A stretch of 9,686 nt of DNA from Candidatus Bathyarchaeota archaeon (lineage in GTDB: Archaea > Thermoproteota > Bathyarchaeia > 40CM-2-53-6): the NCBI GenBank assembly GCA_005882955.1, contig VBBB01000149.1, positions 5,305-14,990 on the forward strand. The letters are read 5' to 3'. The position numbers were made by a program, and so were the translations under genes. The notes under the pieces are model-generated. The model saw nothing but the letters and a program-made list of their open reading frames with translations. It was not told where the DNA came from and did no database searches. Of the stretch, positions 1 through 5,889 are shown in pieces. Every line of letters begins with the position of its first letter. Position 1 is the first letter of the stretch.

Positions 1-201
1 CTGTTCGTTTCGTGCATGTTTGAGCCGGGTTTCTGATCATTTCTAATGCTCCGGCTTGGAACCGGATCGGGTTTTTCGGTCCGCAGGTGCTGCCGAGAAT
101 CCAGAACAGCCTGCGATAACCTGTTACTCGGACATTCTATCCTGGGTTTCGACATGGCAATATCCCGTTCCTATGGTGATAGTTTTTCCAAGTGTAAGAG
201 A

Positions 202-684
202 ATGACTGATTCAACTTCAAACAAGACTTGGGGCGCTTTCACTCCCGTCATGCCTTCCTTCATACGCCTCGTCGTCGGGGTCATTGTACTGGTGATAGTC
301 GAAGCGGTCGTGCTCGGATTTCCGGGAATATCAAACAACATAACAGGATCGACCATATCTGTCGCGAACATTGTAGTCTTCATGATCGGCCTAATCGTCT
401 GCTTCATAATCCTCAAATTCGGCACCCAACTCGCCAACACAGTCCAAGACACGTACAAGAACTACAAAGCATGGACACCGCTACTCGCGTTCTTCTTCCA
501 GATCGTAGCGATTGGAATACTCTACGCGGTGACCAGCGGGATCGCAGCGCCATACTTCAACGCAGACCCATGGGCCTTCCCATTGATCTTCCTACTCATC
601 GCACTAATCCCAACAATCAAAGTCGTCACCAGCATCGTCCACGCCCTCGAAGGCACTAGTACCGCGAAACATACCCAGAACTAG
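202..684 (+). CDS. Four-helix membrane protein of unknown function
   Basis: I do not recognise this 160-residue protein. It has four clear hydrophobic segments at about residues 20-40, 52-74, 91-113 and 124-146, with a polar loop (about 75-90) rich in Lys, Tyr and Asn between helices 2 and 3. There is no signal peptide and no catalytic motif that I can name. The open frame reaches back to 46, but the extra N-terminus is Arg/Cys/Ser-rich and not membrane-like. I therefore chose the ATG at 202, directly before the polar N-terminus and first helix; an in-frame ATG at 154 is the alternative. Third codon positions are rich in C and A, which supports real coding. It converges on the barrel protein gene that ends at 723, so it is probably not part of that system. 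Confidence 0.72.
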   Translation: MTDSTSNKTWGAFTPVMPSFIRLVVGVIVLVIVEAVVLGFPGISNNITGSTISVANIVVFMIGLIVCFIILKFGTQLANTVQDTYKNYKAWTPLLAFFFQIVAIGILYAVTSGIAAPYFNADPWAFPLIFLLIALIPTIKVVTSIVHALEGTSTAKHTQN

Positions 685-722
685 TCAAGCCAAACGCCCC
701 CAAAATTCGAAACTATCTTGTT

Positions 723-1856
723 TCACAGACTCTTTGCTTGAGTCTGTGTCTTATTCCTGTGAACTAGATAGACTACGACCCCTACAATTACGGCAAGTGC
801 AACAATTCCAGCAATAATTCCGAATATGACAACCTCCGGGAGAAACGAGCTAAACGCTCTGCCCGGAGCAACTTGTTCCAAAGCTATTGATGCCCACGCA
901 GTGTCTAGAGCGTTGGACCCAGGTGAGGATCGAGTACTATCTCTAAACCCTCCATCCGAATTTTGGTGAGATAGTATGAATGCTATCGCATCATATGCAT
1001 AGGCCGTCCGCCCAAGAGTATAGAACGCGATTGCCGCGAGCGAGGCCGAATAGACCGCACTGGTGTCATTCGTTATAGGTGAATACTTGGAAGTGGTGGC
1101 GCTCAGAAAATTCAATGCTTTGGCTACGTGCGTGTTGCTATCTGAGTAGGATGCATCTCTCAAGGCGAGGAGCACTAGCGCCGTTATGCTGACCGGTTCT
1201 GGTCCCTGCGAATAGATCGGATCGTACGCCCTGGTGCTGGTTAGATTGAAGCTTCCATCAGAATTTTGAAGTGTAAAGAGATAGTTGACTGCTGATTGCT
1301 GACTCGATGCGTTTATGGCCTTAGCAGCGATTAATCCCCGCAGAGCTTCAGATGTGTCAACACTGCTCGACACCGAGCTTCCCAAATCTGTAGAGTAGTA
1401 GCCGAAGAACCCGCCATTCGACTGTTGGAATCGTAAGAGGTTTGATGTGACGGTGCCAGTTTGAGTTAAGTGAAGATTTCCGCTAGCTGCCACGCTGAAA
1501 AGACTTGCTCCAGGAACATCCGCCTCGCCGTAGTTTCCCCAGAACCAGTTTCCAGAATCATCTAACTCCCCAGTTAGCCACTTGTATGCTAGCGAAGCTT
1601 TCGAAGATTGCGTGTTGTTGAGCCATAACGCGTAGGCAGCGGCAGCCGCCCAGTGTTGGTAATATGGCCCGTATGATCCATCAGATGACTCATTGCTCGA
1701 CAGCCATCGTAGTGCGGCGTTCAGGCCCGACGCTCCCGGGGCAGCCATTGAGATGGACGATCCCTCTTTCCACCCATTGGCTGAGCAGGAAAAAGCTGTG
1801 AACGCCGATAATGCAAGAAGAGTAATGATAACCACGACGAATCGGTAGGCGGGCAA
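723..1856 (-). CDS. Surface-anchored alpha/alpha-barrel (prenyltransferase/squalene-cyclase repeat) protein
   Basis: A 377-residue exported protein. Residues 6-24 form a signal peptide or N-terminal anchor, and residues 339-365 a C-terminal transmembrane helix followed by a short basic tail, so the body should sit outside the cell. The body carries repeats of the alpha/alpha-toroid family: SSDGSYG (57-63), QQSNGGFFGY (144-153), LQNSDGSF (196-203) and HQNSDGGF (297-304), each followed by an Ala/Leu-rich helix. I see no DxDD motif of a terpene cyclase, so a binding role is likelier than an enzymatic one. The N-terminal domain of intrinsic factor and transcobalamin has the same fold, and the neighbours encode a transcobalamin-C-like domain and an ECF S component. 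I therefore infer a ligand receptor, perhaps for corrinoids. The TTG start lies inside the operator, with a TATA-like box 29 nt upstream, so the mRNA is nearly leaderless. A general surface-binding protein is the alternative. Confidence 0.82.
   Translation of the reverse strand: MPAYRFVVVIITLLALSAFTAFSCSANGWKEGSSISMAAPGASGLNAALRWLSSNESSDGSYGPYYQHWAAAAAYALWLNNTQSSKASLAYKWLTGELDDSGNWFWGNYGEADVPGASLFSVAASGNLHLTQTGTVTSNLLRFQQSNGGFFGYYSTDLGSSVSSSVDTSEALRGLIAAKAINASSQQSAVNYLFTLQNSDGSFNLTSTRAYDPIYSQGPEPVSITALVLLALRDASYSDSNTHVAKALNFLSATTSKYSPITNDTSAVYSASLAAIAFYTLGRTAYAYDAIAFILSHQNSDGGFRDSTRSSPGSNALDTAWASIALEQVAPGRAFSSFLPEVVIFGIIAGIVALAVIVGVVVYLVHRNKTQTQAKSL
724..748. terminator. Perfect 9-bp hairpin between convergent genes
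   Basis: CACAGACTC (724-732) and GAGTCTGTG (740-748) form a perfect 9-bp stem around a 7-base loop. The hairpin includes the stop codon of the minus-strand barrel gene and lies 40 bases after the stop of the plus-strand membrane gene. It could end or insulate transcription from either side or protect the 3' end of the barrel mRNA. No long T-tract follows on either strand, so terminator function is inference. Confidence 0.45.
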
Positions 1857-1866
1857 AGTTACCCGC
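1849..1866 (-). promoter_or_regulatory. Candidate dyad operator of the barrel gene
   Basis: On the minus strand this reads GCGGGTAACTTTGCCCGC, two 8-base half-sites (consensus GCGGGYAA) around a 2-base centre with one mismatched pair. Seventeen of the 18 bases recur at the S-component promoter. It overlaps the expected transcription start and the TTG start codon, where a bound dimeric repressor would block initiation. Only two copies were seen in the window. Confidence 0.62.
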
Positions 1867-1880
1867 TAGTCCGGGACTTG

Positions 1881-1889
1881 CAATATAAG
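1881..1889 (-). promoter_or_regulatory. TATA-like box of the barrel gene
   Basis: The minus strand reads CTTATATTG, centred about 29 nt before the TTG start. That is a fitting distance for an archaeal promoter with a leader of only a few bases. It implies that the barrel gene can be transcribed apart from the two genes upstream. Confidence 0.5.
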
Positions 1890-1915
1890 CATTAGCAACT
1901 GAAGCTTTGAAAGGC

Positions 1916-2471
1916 TCATGGGCACGAGTTCACAGTTCTTGCATTTGGTATGGGAGGCTCCGGATTGCTGCTAGACGATGAAGTTCCGTAGGCCCAAGCT
2001 AATGTTTGGCCGTTTGCTAACGAGATCAGGTCCACCCCGACTTGAGAGTACGCCCAGGCACTCGCGTGTTGACAGAACATCCAGATGCTCCAAGAGGAGC
2101 TACCTTGATTGCTGACTCCGTTTATTGCTGTAACGAAGTGTTCGTTCAGTGGCGGTCCGTAGAACTTTGCCTGAACGTTGCATTTCGCCAGATACATTGT
2201 TAGTGCGTAGGCGTTCCAGCTGGAAGGAACCGCTGTTTCATTGTACCATCGAATTGTGCCGTTGCCGTAGCTGATCAGAACATTTGCGGCAATCACGCTT
2301 ATTCCCGTTGGACCATTTGTTAGATAGTTGCACAGTACTGATGAATTTGAGACTGTGCCATTGTTAGACCTCTCAAGATAGTAGTATGCGCCAACTTGGG
2401 CTGACGCGATTGTGAGAGCTGTTAATCCGAGAATGAGGTAGAAGACCCGGTGGCTATTCGTTCGCGCTCAC
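1916..2471 (-). CDS. Membrane-anchored transcobalamin-C-like (DUF4430) protein, start disrupted
   Basis: The C-terminal part matches the DUF4430/transcobalamin C-terminal domain as I know it: a strand ending YGNGTIRWY, a helical stretch with SSWNAYALT, then WSIWMF, and the closing LANGQTLAWAYG before a Ser/Pro tail. The domain forms half of the B12 pocket in intrinsic factor and transcobalamin. In the same frame upstream, codons down from 2467 encode a hydrophobic anchor (about 2380-2446, including VFYLILGLTALTIASA), so the domain should face outward. No ATG, GTG or TTG precedes this anchor; the first canonical in-frame start is GTG at 2296, which would remove it. A GTG at 2471 overlaps the S-component stop as GTGA, ideal for coupled translation, but meets TAG after five codons; losing one base between 2454 and 2468 would join it to the domain. 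Start and intactness are uncertain. Confidence 0.72.
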
Positions 2472-3181
2472 GTAATCCTTTGTTGAATGTGCAGTCCAGC
2501 GCGTTTCGCGGCGGCTATTGCGGGAGGGACTACCGTCGCGAAAAACACTAGATTACTTGCTTCGTGAAGTATAGCGAAGGGAACTCCCGTTATCATTCCG
2601 ATAATGAGTGCTTGATATAGTGAACTGGTTTTGAACACCCAAGACCCGAAGTTTGTCAGGGCATCGTAGGCGAAGGTTGCCTGGAAACCAATCAATCCGA
2701 AGAGCAGACTCATCCTTCCATATCGGCGAGCGTTGTTGAGCAAGTCCCCGGCACGATTCTTGATTCGGGACAGCCTCCCTGTCTCTGGGTGCATCCCATA
2801 TTTGACCGACTGCTTGTTGATTGTCTGCGCCTGAATTTGTTTCGCCATGAGTTCTTGGGCCACTGAAGTGCGGCTAAGGAGGGTACCTGCTATTGCGTAC
2901 AAGCATTCGCCAGTCATGAGGAAAAGGAGGAGTGTGAGGTCATCTTGGCCGTAGGGGTTGATGAAACCATAGACCGCCCAGATGGAGATGGCCGTGCCGA
3001 GTCCAACTTCTAATCCGAATAGGAAGGCTGCGATGAAGACAAACGCGTCCATTAGCTTGACGTTTGGAATGTCTATCATGGCATAGTTGGTGGCGAGAGA
3101 CAAGGCGGTGAAGACTGGAATGAGGGCCGTCCGCACTAGTGGCGATGAGAAAGACTGGTGGCGCGTGCTGGACTTGAGCAA
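2468..3181 (-). CDS. ECF transporter S component (substrate-binding membrane subunit)
   Basis: A 237-residue integral membrane protein with about six hydrophobic segments (roughly 17-36, 43-62, 63-80, 84-104, 156-178, 187-217). Features I associate with ECF S components are IPNVKLMD (38-45) after helix 1, the Gly-rich FGLEVGLGTAISI (55-67), NPYGQDD (75-81), and AYDALTNFG (171-179) in the late helices. S components bind a vitamin or metal and dock on a shared EcfT/EcfA/EcfA' energising module, which is not in this window. Residues 105-155 form an unusual basic, Gln-rich loop. The following DUF4430 gene overlaps its stop codon and the barrel gene shares its operator, so the substrate may be a corrinoid; this is inference. 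The TTG start is 31 nt from a good TATA box, and an earlier TTG in the operator meets a stop after two more codons. Confidence 0.8.
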   Translation of the reverse strand: MLKSSTRHQSFSSPLVRTALIPVFTALSLATNYAMIDIPNVKLMDAFVFIAAFLFGLEVGLGTAISIWAVYGFINPYGQDDLTLLLFLMTGECLYAIAGTLLSRTSVAQELMAKQIQAQTINKQSVKYGMHPETGRLSRIKNRAGDLLNNARRYGRMSLLFGLIGFQATFAYDALTNFGSWVFKTSSLYQALIIGMITGVPFAILHEASNLVFFATVVPPAIAAAKRAGLHIQQRIT

Positions 3182-3186
3182 GCTAA

Positions 3187-3204
3187 GCGGGCAAAGTTAC
3201 CCGG
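3187..3204 (-). promoter_or_regulatory. Candidate dyad operator of the ECF S-component operon
   Basis: The minus strand reads CCGGGTAACTTTGCCCGC, identical to the barrel-gene site at 17 of 18 bases. Flanking bases agree too: both read CTA plus one base before the dyad and one base plus TA after it. The site lies between the TATA box and the TTG start, about 11 bp (one helical turn) nearer the TATA box than in the barrel promoter. A repressor bound here would block transcription. Confidence 0.62.
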
Positions 3205-3207
3205 TAG

Positions 3208-3215
3208 CTTATATA
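3208..3215 (-). promoter_or_regulatory. TATA box of the ECF S-component operon
   Basis: The minus strand reads TATATAAG, the clearest TATA box in the window, centred about 31 nt before the TTG start. Predicted initiation is near 3186, giving a leader of about five bases with no room for a Shine-Dalgarno sequence. Confidence 0.62.
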
Positions 3216-3240
3216 GAATTTCTCTGTGGTTGCCGGTGCA

Positions 3241-4158
3241 TCAAAGCGTAGATGATTCATGTTGAATATTCTCGAGGGTCTCCTTCTCCATCTGTAGCGT
3301 CACGTGTTCTATGCCAAATGATTCTTTCAGTTTCGCGGCCACTTTCTCTAGAATGGTTGAACCCTCACTAATCCTGTCTGAATCTAGGGTTACGTGTCCG
3401 CTGAGAGCATAAAGTCCAGACGTGATAGTCCAGACATGTAGATCGTGGACCCCCTTTACCCCGTCGACGCTTCGGATGGTTCTAGCGATGCTTTCGAGTT
3501 GCAGATGTCTAGGCGTGGCCTCCAAAAGAATGTTCGTCGAGTCCCTCACGAGACTATATGCACCTCGCATGATCAGAATTCCGATCAAGACTGCGGCTAT
3601 CGGATCCAACCCAGAGTAGCCGGTGAATACAACCACCAAGCTACTGACTATCACAGCAATCGATGAGACCGTGTCTCCGACAGCGTGAAGGAAGACTCCT
3701 CTAACGTTGAGACTTGTCTTCCCGGTACGAGCTAGAAGTCCCGTCGTGGTCAGATTTCCTATGAGACCTAGTGAGGCTAATGACAGGACGAGTGGTCCCT
3801 GGACTCGGGTAGGCTGTTGGAGTCTGAGAAACGCTTCATAGATGATTAGCAGGGCTACTGCGATTAGGGTTGAGCCGTTGACTAGTGCAGCGAATATCTC
3901 GGCTCTATGATAGCCAAAGGTCCGTCTTGCGGTATGGTGCTTGCGTCCGAGCCTTATTGTGAGGATGCTAACGCTGACCGCGAGAACGTCGGTCAGTACA
4001 TGGCCTGAATCACTCAGGAGCGCAAGGCTCTGGCCTAGGAATCCTCCCGTGAACTCGATGACTACAATTGCCGAGGATATTGCAAGTGCGATCCAGAGAC
4101 GCCGCTCGGCGTTTCTTGACGGAACAGTCAGATCTATGAGCAACGGATGGACGGTCAT
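3241..4158 (-). CDS. Cation diffusion facilitator (CzcD/ZnT-type) metal exporter
   Basis: A 305-residue CDF family protein of normal length, which should export Zn2+ or a similar divalent ion from the cytoplasm by proton exchange. Six transmembrane helices are followed by a soluble domain from about residue 209. The transport site is complete: H53 and D57 in SDSGHVLTD (helix 2) and H158 and D162 in HAVGD (helix 5). This His/Asp pairing is typical of zinc-preferring members. FGYHRAEIFAALVNG (81-95) is a CzcD/ZnT signature. The C-terminal domain has HDLHVW (238-243), H255 and H285, which fit the cytoplasmic metal sites. The loop between helices 4 and 5 lacks the His-rich stretch of many ZnT proteins. 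The ATG start has a weak TATA-like TTCTAATAC about 22 nt upstream. There is no obvious operon partner; the stop is about 60 bases before the S-component promoter region. Confidence 0.93.
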   Translation of the reverse strand: MTVHPLLIDLTVPSRNAERRLWIALAISSAIVVIEFTGGFLGQSLALLSDSGHVLTDVLAVSVSILTIRLGRKHHTARRTFGYHRAEIFAALVNGSTLIAVALLIIYEAFLRLQQPTRVQGPLVLSLASLGLIGNLTTTGLLARTGKTSLNVRGVFLHAVGDTVSSIAVIVSSLVVVFTGYSGLDPIAAVLIGILIMRGAYSLVRDSTNILLEATPRHLQLESIARTIRSVDGVKGVHDLHVWTITSGLYALSGHVTLDSDRISEGSTILEKVAAKLKESFGIEHVTLQMEKETLENIQHESSTL

Positions 4159-4354
4159 GCGGTCAGAGAATCGCAGTATTAGAAATGGTCGGAAGAGTTT
4201 CCAAACATCGGCCAGACGACACGAATCATCTGATATTTTCGGGCTTCGCTAGTTTGCCGTAGTAGAGTTTCATGAATTAGAATAGTAGGCTCTTCAACGC
4301 GTCCAAGGGACTCTGGGACGTGTTTGTAACCGTGCGGCTGAAACAGAATTCATA

Positions 4355-4397
4355 GGGAAAAAGAAAAACGGGTGGGGACAGGGCTTACGATGCCCTG
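4355..4397 (-). terminator. Hairpin plus T-tract terminator after the lysine-rich micro-ORF
   Basis: On the minus strand CAGGGC and GCCCTG (4392-4397 and 4379-4384) form a 6-bp stem with a 7-base loop. A tract of T runs broken by one C (TTTTTCTTTTT) follows at about 4359-4369. Archaeal transcription ends at such T-tracts. It bounds a short transcript holding the micro-ORF at 4405-4449. Confidence 0.6.
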
Positions 4398-4404
4398 GCC
4401 GGGT

Positions 4405-4449
4405 CTACATGCCGCCTTTCTTTTTCTTACTCTTCTTCTTTGGTGCCAT
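4405..4449 (-). CDS. Lysine-rich 14-residue micro-ORF
   Basis: An ATG-to-TAG frame encodes MAPKKKSKKKKGGM, with eight Lys in 14 residues. I do not recognise it as a named family. It sits alone between the rhomboid and CDF genes. A TATA-like GTATTATGC lies about 40 bases upstream (4487-4495), and a hairpin plus T-tract follows just downstream. This promoter-ORF-terminator arrangement suggests a discrete short transcript. It could be a real nucleic-acid-binding peptide, the translated part of a small RNA, or chance. No Shine-Dalgarno sequence is visible. Confidence 0.42.
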   Translation of the reverse strand: MAPKKKSKKKKGGM

Positions 4450-4571
4450 GTTATGTACCGTCGAGTCCGAATGCTGTACGGATGTTGCATAATACATCTC
4501 CGGTCGTAGACTTGTTCAAACAGCCACGGAAACATCCAGAAAAGATAATGACGGTTCGGCTAGATCGACTG

Positions 4572-5189
4572 CTAGATTCCGCGGAAGGATCCTCCGCCAA
4601 GTTTCCAGTATCTTCTGAGGACTAGGCCGGCGACGAGCCCTCCAAGGTGAGCGGGACCTCCGCCTCCTGCGAAAATGTCCAGTCCGAGAAGGAAAATGAG
4701 CAGGATCACTACCTTTAGTCCGACCGCCGTTCCCATGATTCCATAAACTGCGCCGGACGCACCGACGGCACAATCGATTATTGGGGTTCCTCCTGAAAGG
4801 AGGAAGCCGAGCATGTCGTAGGCTACGAAGCCGAGACTACCTACGAGCCCTGTTATGAAGAAGGTCATTACCCAGTGAGATTTTGATACTTGTTCTTCTA
4901 GGATGAAGCCGAAGAAGAGTAGGAAGAAGATATTGCTGGCTATGTGGAGGATACTGGCGTGTAGGAAGATGGCTGTGAGAACGGTCCAAGGGAAGATCGG
5001 CGTGGGAGCATCGCACTGAACCAGCAAGTCGAGGATAATATTTCCTGAGAGTAGCGGTTCGAAAAAGTTCCCAACTATTGCCCCGATGATAATGTAGACC
5101 GCGACTAGAACCAGCGCGAAGATGACCGTCGGGGAGCGCAGAATGGCCTTGGCCCCTTGGGATCCACCGGATTCAGAGGCCGATTCCAT
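4572..5189 (-). CDS. Rhomboid-family intramembrane serine protease
   Basis: A 205-residue protein with the compact six-helix rhomboid core and no large extra domain. It should cleave membrane proteins within or near their transmembrane helices. All key elements are visible: the helix 2 motif H77-x4-H82-x3-N86 in FLHASILHIASN, the nucleophile S145 in GASGAVYG (143-150), and the catalytic H181 in AHLGG (180-184) followed by the usual small-residue helix. The L1 loop (about 41-68) contains the WTVLTAIF entry to helix 2 at its end. The N-terminal 18 residues are Ser/Gly-rich and cytoplasmic. The ATG is preceded by a TATA box (ATTAAATAG, 5217-5225) at a distance that gives a leader of about five bases. 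Its substrates cannot be told from the neighbours. Confidence 0.95.
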   Translation of the reverse strand: MESASESGGSQGAKAILRSPTVIFALVLVAVYIIIGAIVGNFFEPLLSGNIILDLLVQCDAPTPIFPWTVLTAIFLHASILHIASNIFFLLFFGFILEEQVSKSHWVMTFFITGLVGSLGFVAYDMLGFLLSGGTPIIDCAVGASGAVYGIMGTAVGLKVVILLIFLLGLDIFAGGGGPAHLGGLVAGLVLRRYWKLGGGSFRGI

Positions 5190-5216
5190 GATCCGATACC
5201 TTGCCGCTGACTGTAG

Positions 5217-5225
5217 CTATTTAAT
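5217..5225 (-). promoter_or_regulatory. TATA box of the rhomboid gene
   Basis: The minus strand reads ATTAAATAG, centred about 32 nt before the ATG. The 124-base gap to the divergent plus-strand gene must hold both promoters; on the plus side only a weak ACTATGTAC (about 5277-5285) is visible. Confidence 0.5.
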
Positions 5226-5313
5226 CGACCCATCTCAGCAGTAACGAGGCTGTCCTAACGCTCGCGAAGATGCAGAACTATGTACTGTAAGACTTAACAA
5301 AGCGGATCGAACC

Positions 5314-5814
5314 TTGCCGAAACAACTAGTCTTTTACATGTCGAAGGAAGACGAAGAAGCATTCCTACAGTACTTGCGGTCGACCGGAGACCCAGTAATC
5401 CTTCCGGCCACTTCTCCCTCTTCCGATTTTGCGCCTATTGCTTTTCTTCCGGAACCTACCGAGGACGAGGCTACGAGAAAGTTCTGGCTACAGAACAATA
5501 CCGTTCGTCTTCCGCTTGCGACAGAGTATGCGCCGGAGAAGAATTGCTATGTGATCGATGGATTCCAATCTCCAGTTGTAGAGTTTCAACGTTCATGGAT
5601 TGTATCCAATATGATGTTGGCGGGTGGAATCCGAGCTGACATGAACTATCTTGACAGTGACAAGCAAGACCTAGCTCCGAAACCTGCCGAGTTCAGAAAC
5701 TGGTTTGAATCGATCCAGAACTGGATTCGTAAGAACTTCTTCCATCTGACCCTTCTCACCTATGTGGGTCCCGGCGCTGAGAAATTTTCGAATGAAGGAG
5801 GAATACTCCACTAG
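5314..5814 (+). CDS. Uncharacterised 166-residue soluble protein
   Basis: No function can be named. It is soluble, with no signal peptide or membrane helix. The N-terminus is a strand (QLVFYMS) followed by an acidic helix (KEDEEAFLQYLRSTG, 11-25). The middle contains SPVVEFQRSWI (86-96), and the C-terminal third is a helix rich in aromatic and basic residues (FRNWFESIQNWIRKNF, 127-142) leading to YVGPGAEKF (150-158). From memory this order resembles a family of uncharacterised bacterial proteins that open with a DE-x-FLxFL helix and end with a GPGA segment; that needs a search. The TTG start is supported by a frame that begins near the promoter region and by the natural N-terminus. It is divergent from the rhomboid gene and followed 75 bases later by the M20 peptidase, which appears to have its own promoter. 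Confidence 0.75.
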   Translation: MPKQLVFYMSKEDEEAFLQYLRSTGDPVILPATSPSSDFAPIAFLPEPTEDEATRKFWLQNNTVRLPLATEYAPEKNCYVIDGFQSPVVEFQRSWIVSNMMLAGGIRADMNYLDSDKQDLAPKPAEFRNWFESIQNWIRKNFFHLTLLTYVGPGAEKFSNEGGILH

Positions 5815-5853
5815 CAAAGCACGATTAGTTCTTCGAGTTTGCGACCAAAAGAA

Positions 5854-5861
5854 CAATTAAC
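5854..5861 (+). promoter_or_regulatory. TATA-like box of the M20 gene
   Basis: CAATTAAC is centred about 32 nt before the TTG start of the peptidase gene, a position that allows a leader of a few bases. It is the only A/T-rich element in the 75-base gap at a suitable distance. Confidence 0.35.
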
Positions 5862-5889
5862 GTGAAGCTTCGTCGGTGTAGCGAGACTC

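Noticed and set aside
1..201. Possible end of an upstream gene or N-terminal extension of the first gene
   Set aside because: The frame from base 1 closes after 11 codons and gives too little to judge; the stretch from 46 to 201 translates to an Arg/Cys-rich sequence unlike the membrane protein that follows.
228..659. 143-codon plus-strand frame rich in Arg, His and Pro
   Set aside because: It lies inside the four-helix membrane protein gene in another frame; its composition is typical of a shadow frame and the overlapping frame has clear membrane helices.
1867..1920. 17-codon ATG frame overlapping the DUF4430 stop as ATGA
   Set aside because: It contains the TATA-like box of the barrel gene, ends before that gene and is out of frame with it; the peptide has no sign of function.
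2468..2470. Selenocysteine or other recoding of the TGA between the S component and DUF4430
   Set aside because: No selenocysteine-type context or downstream structure was recognised, and the overlapping GTG makes a simple start defect more likely.
4299..4320. CGTCC/GGACG hairpin near 4300-4320 as a regulatory RNA or terminator
   Set aside because: A 5-bp stem over an 11-base loop, no T-tract and no gene end at a fitting distance; chance is likely.
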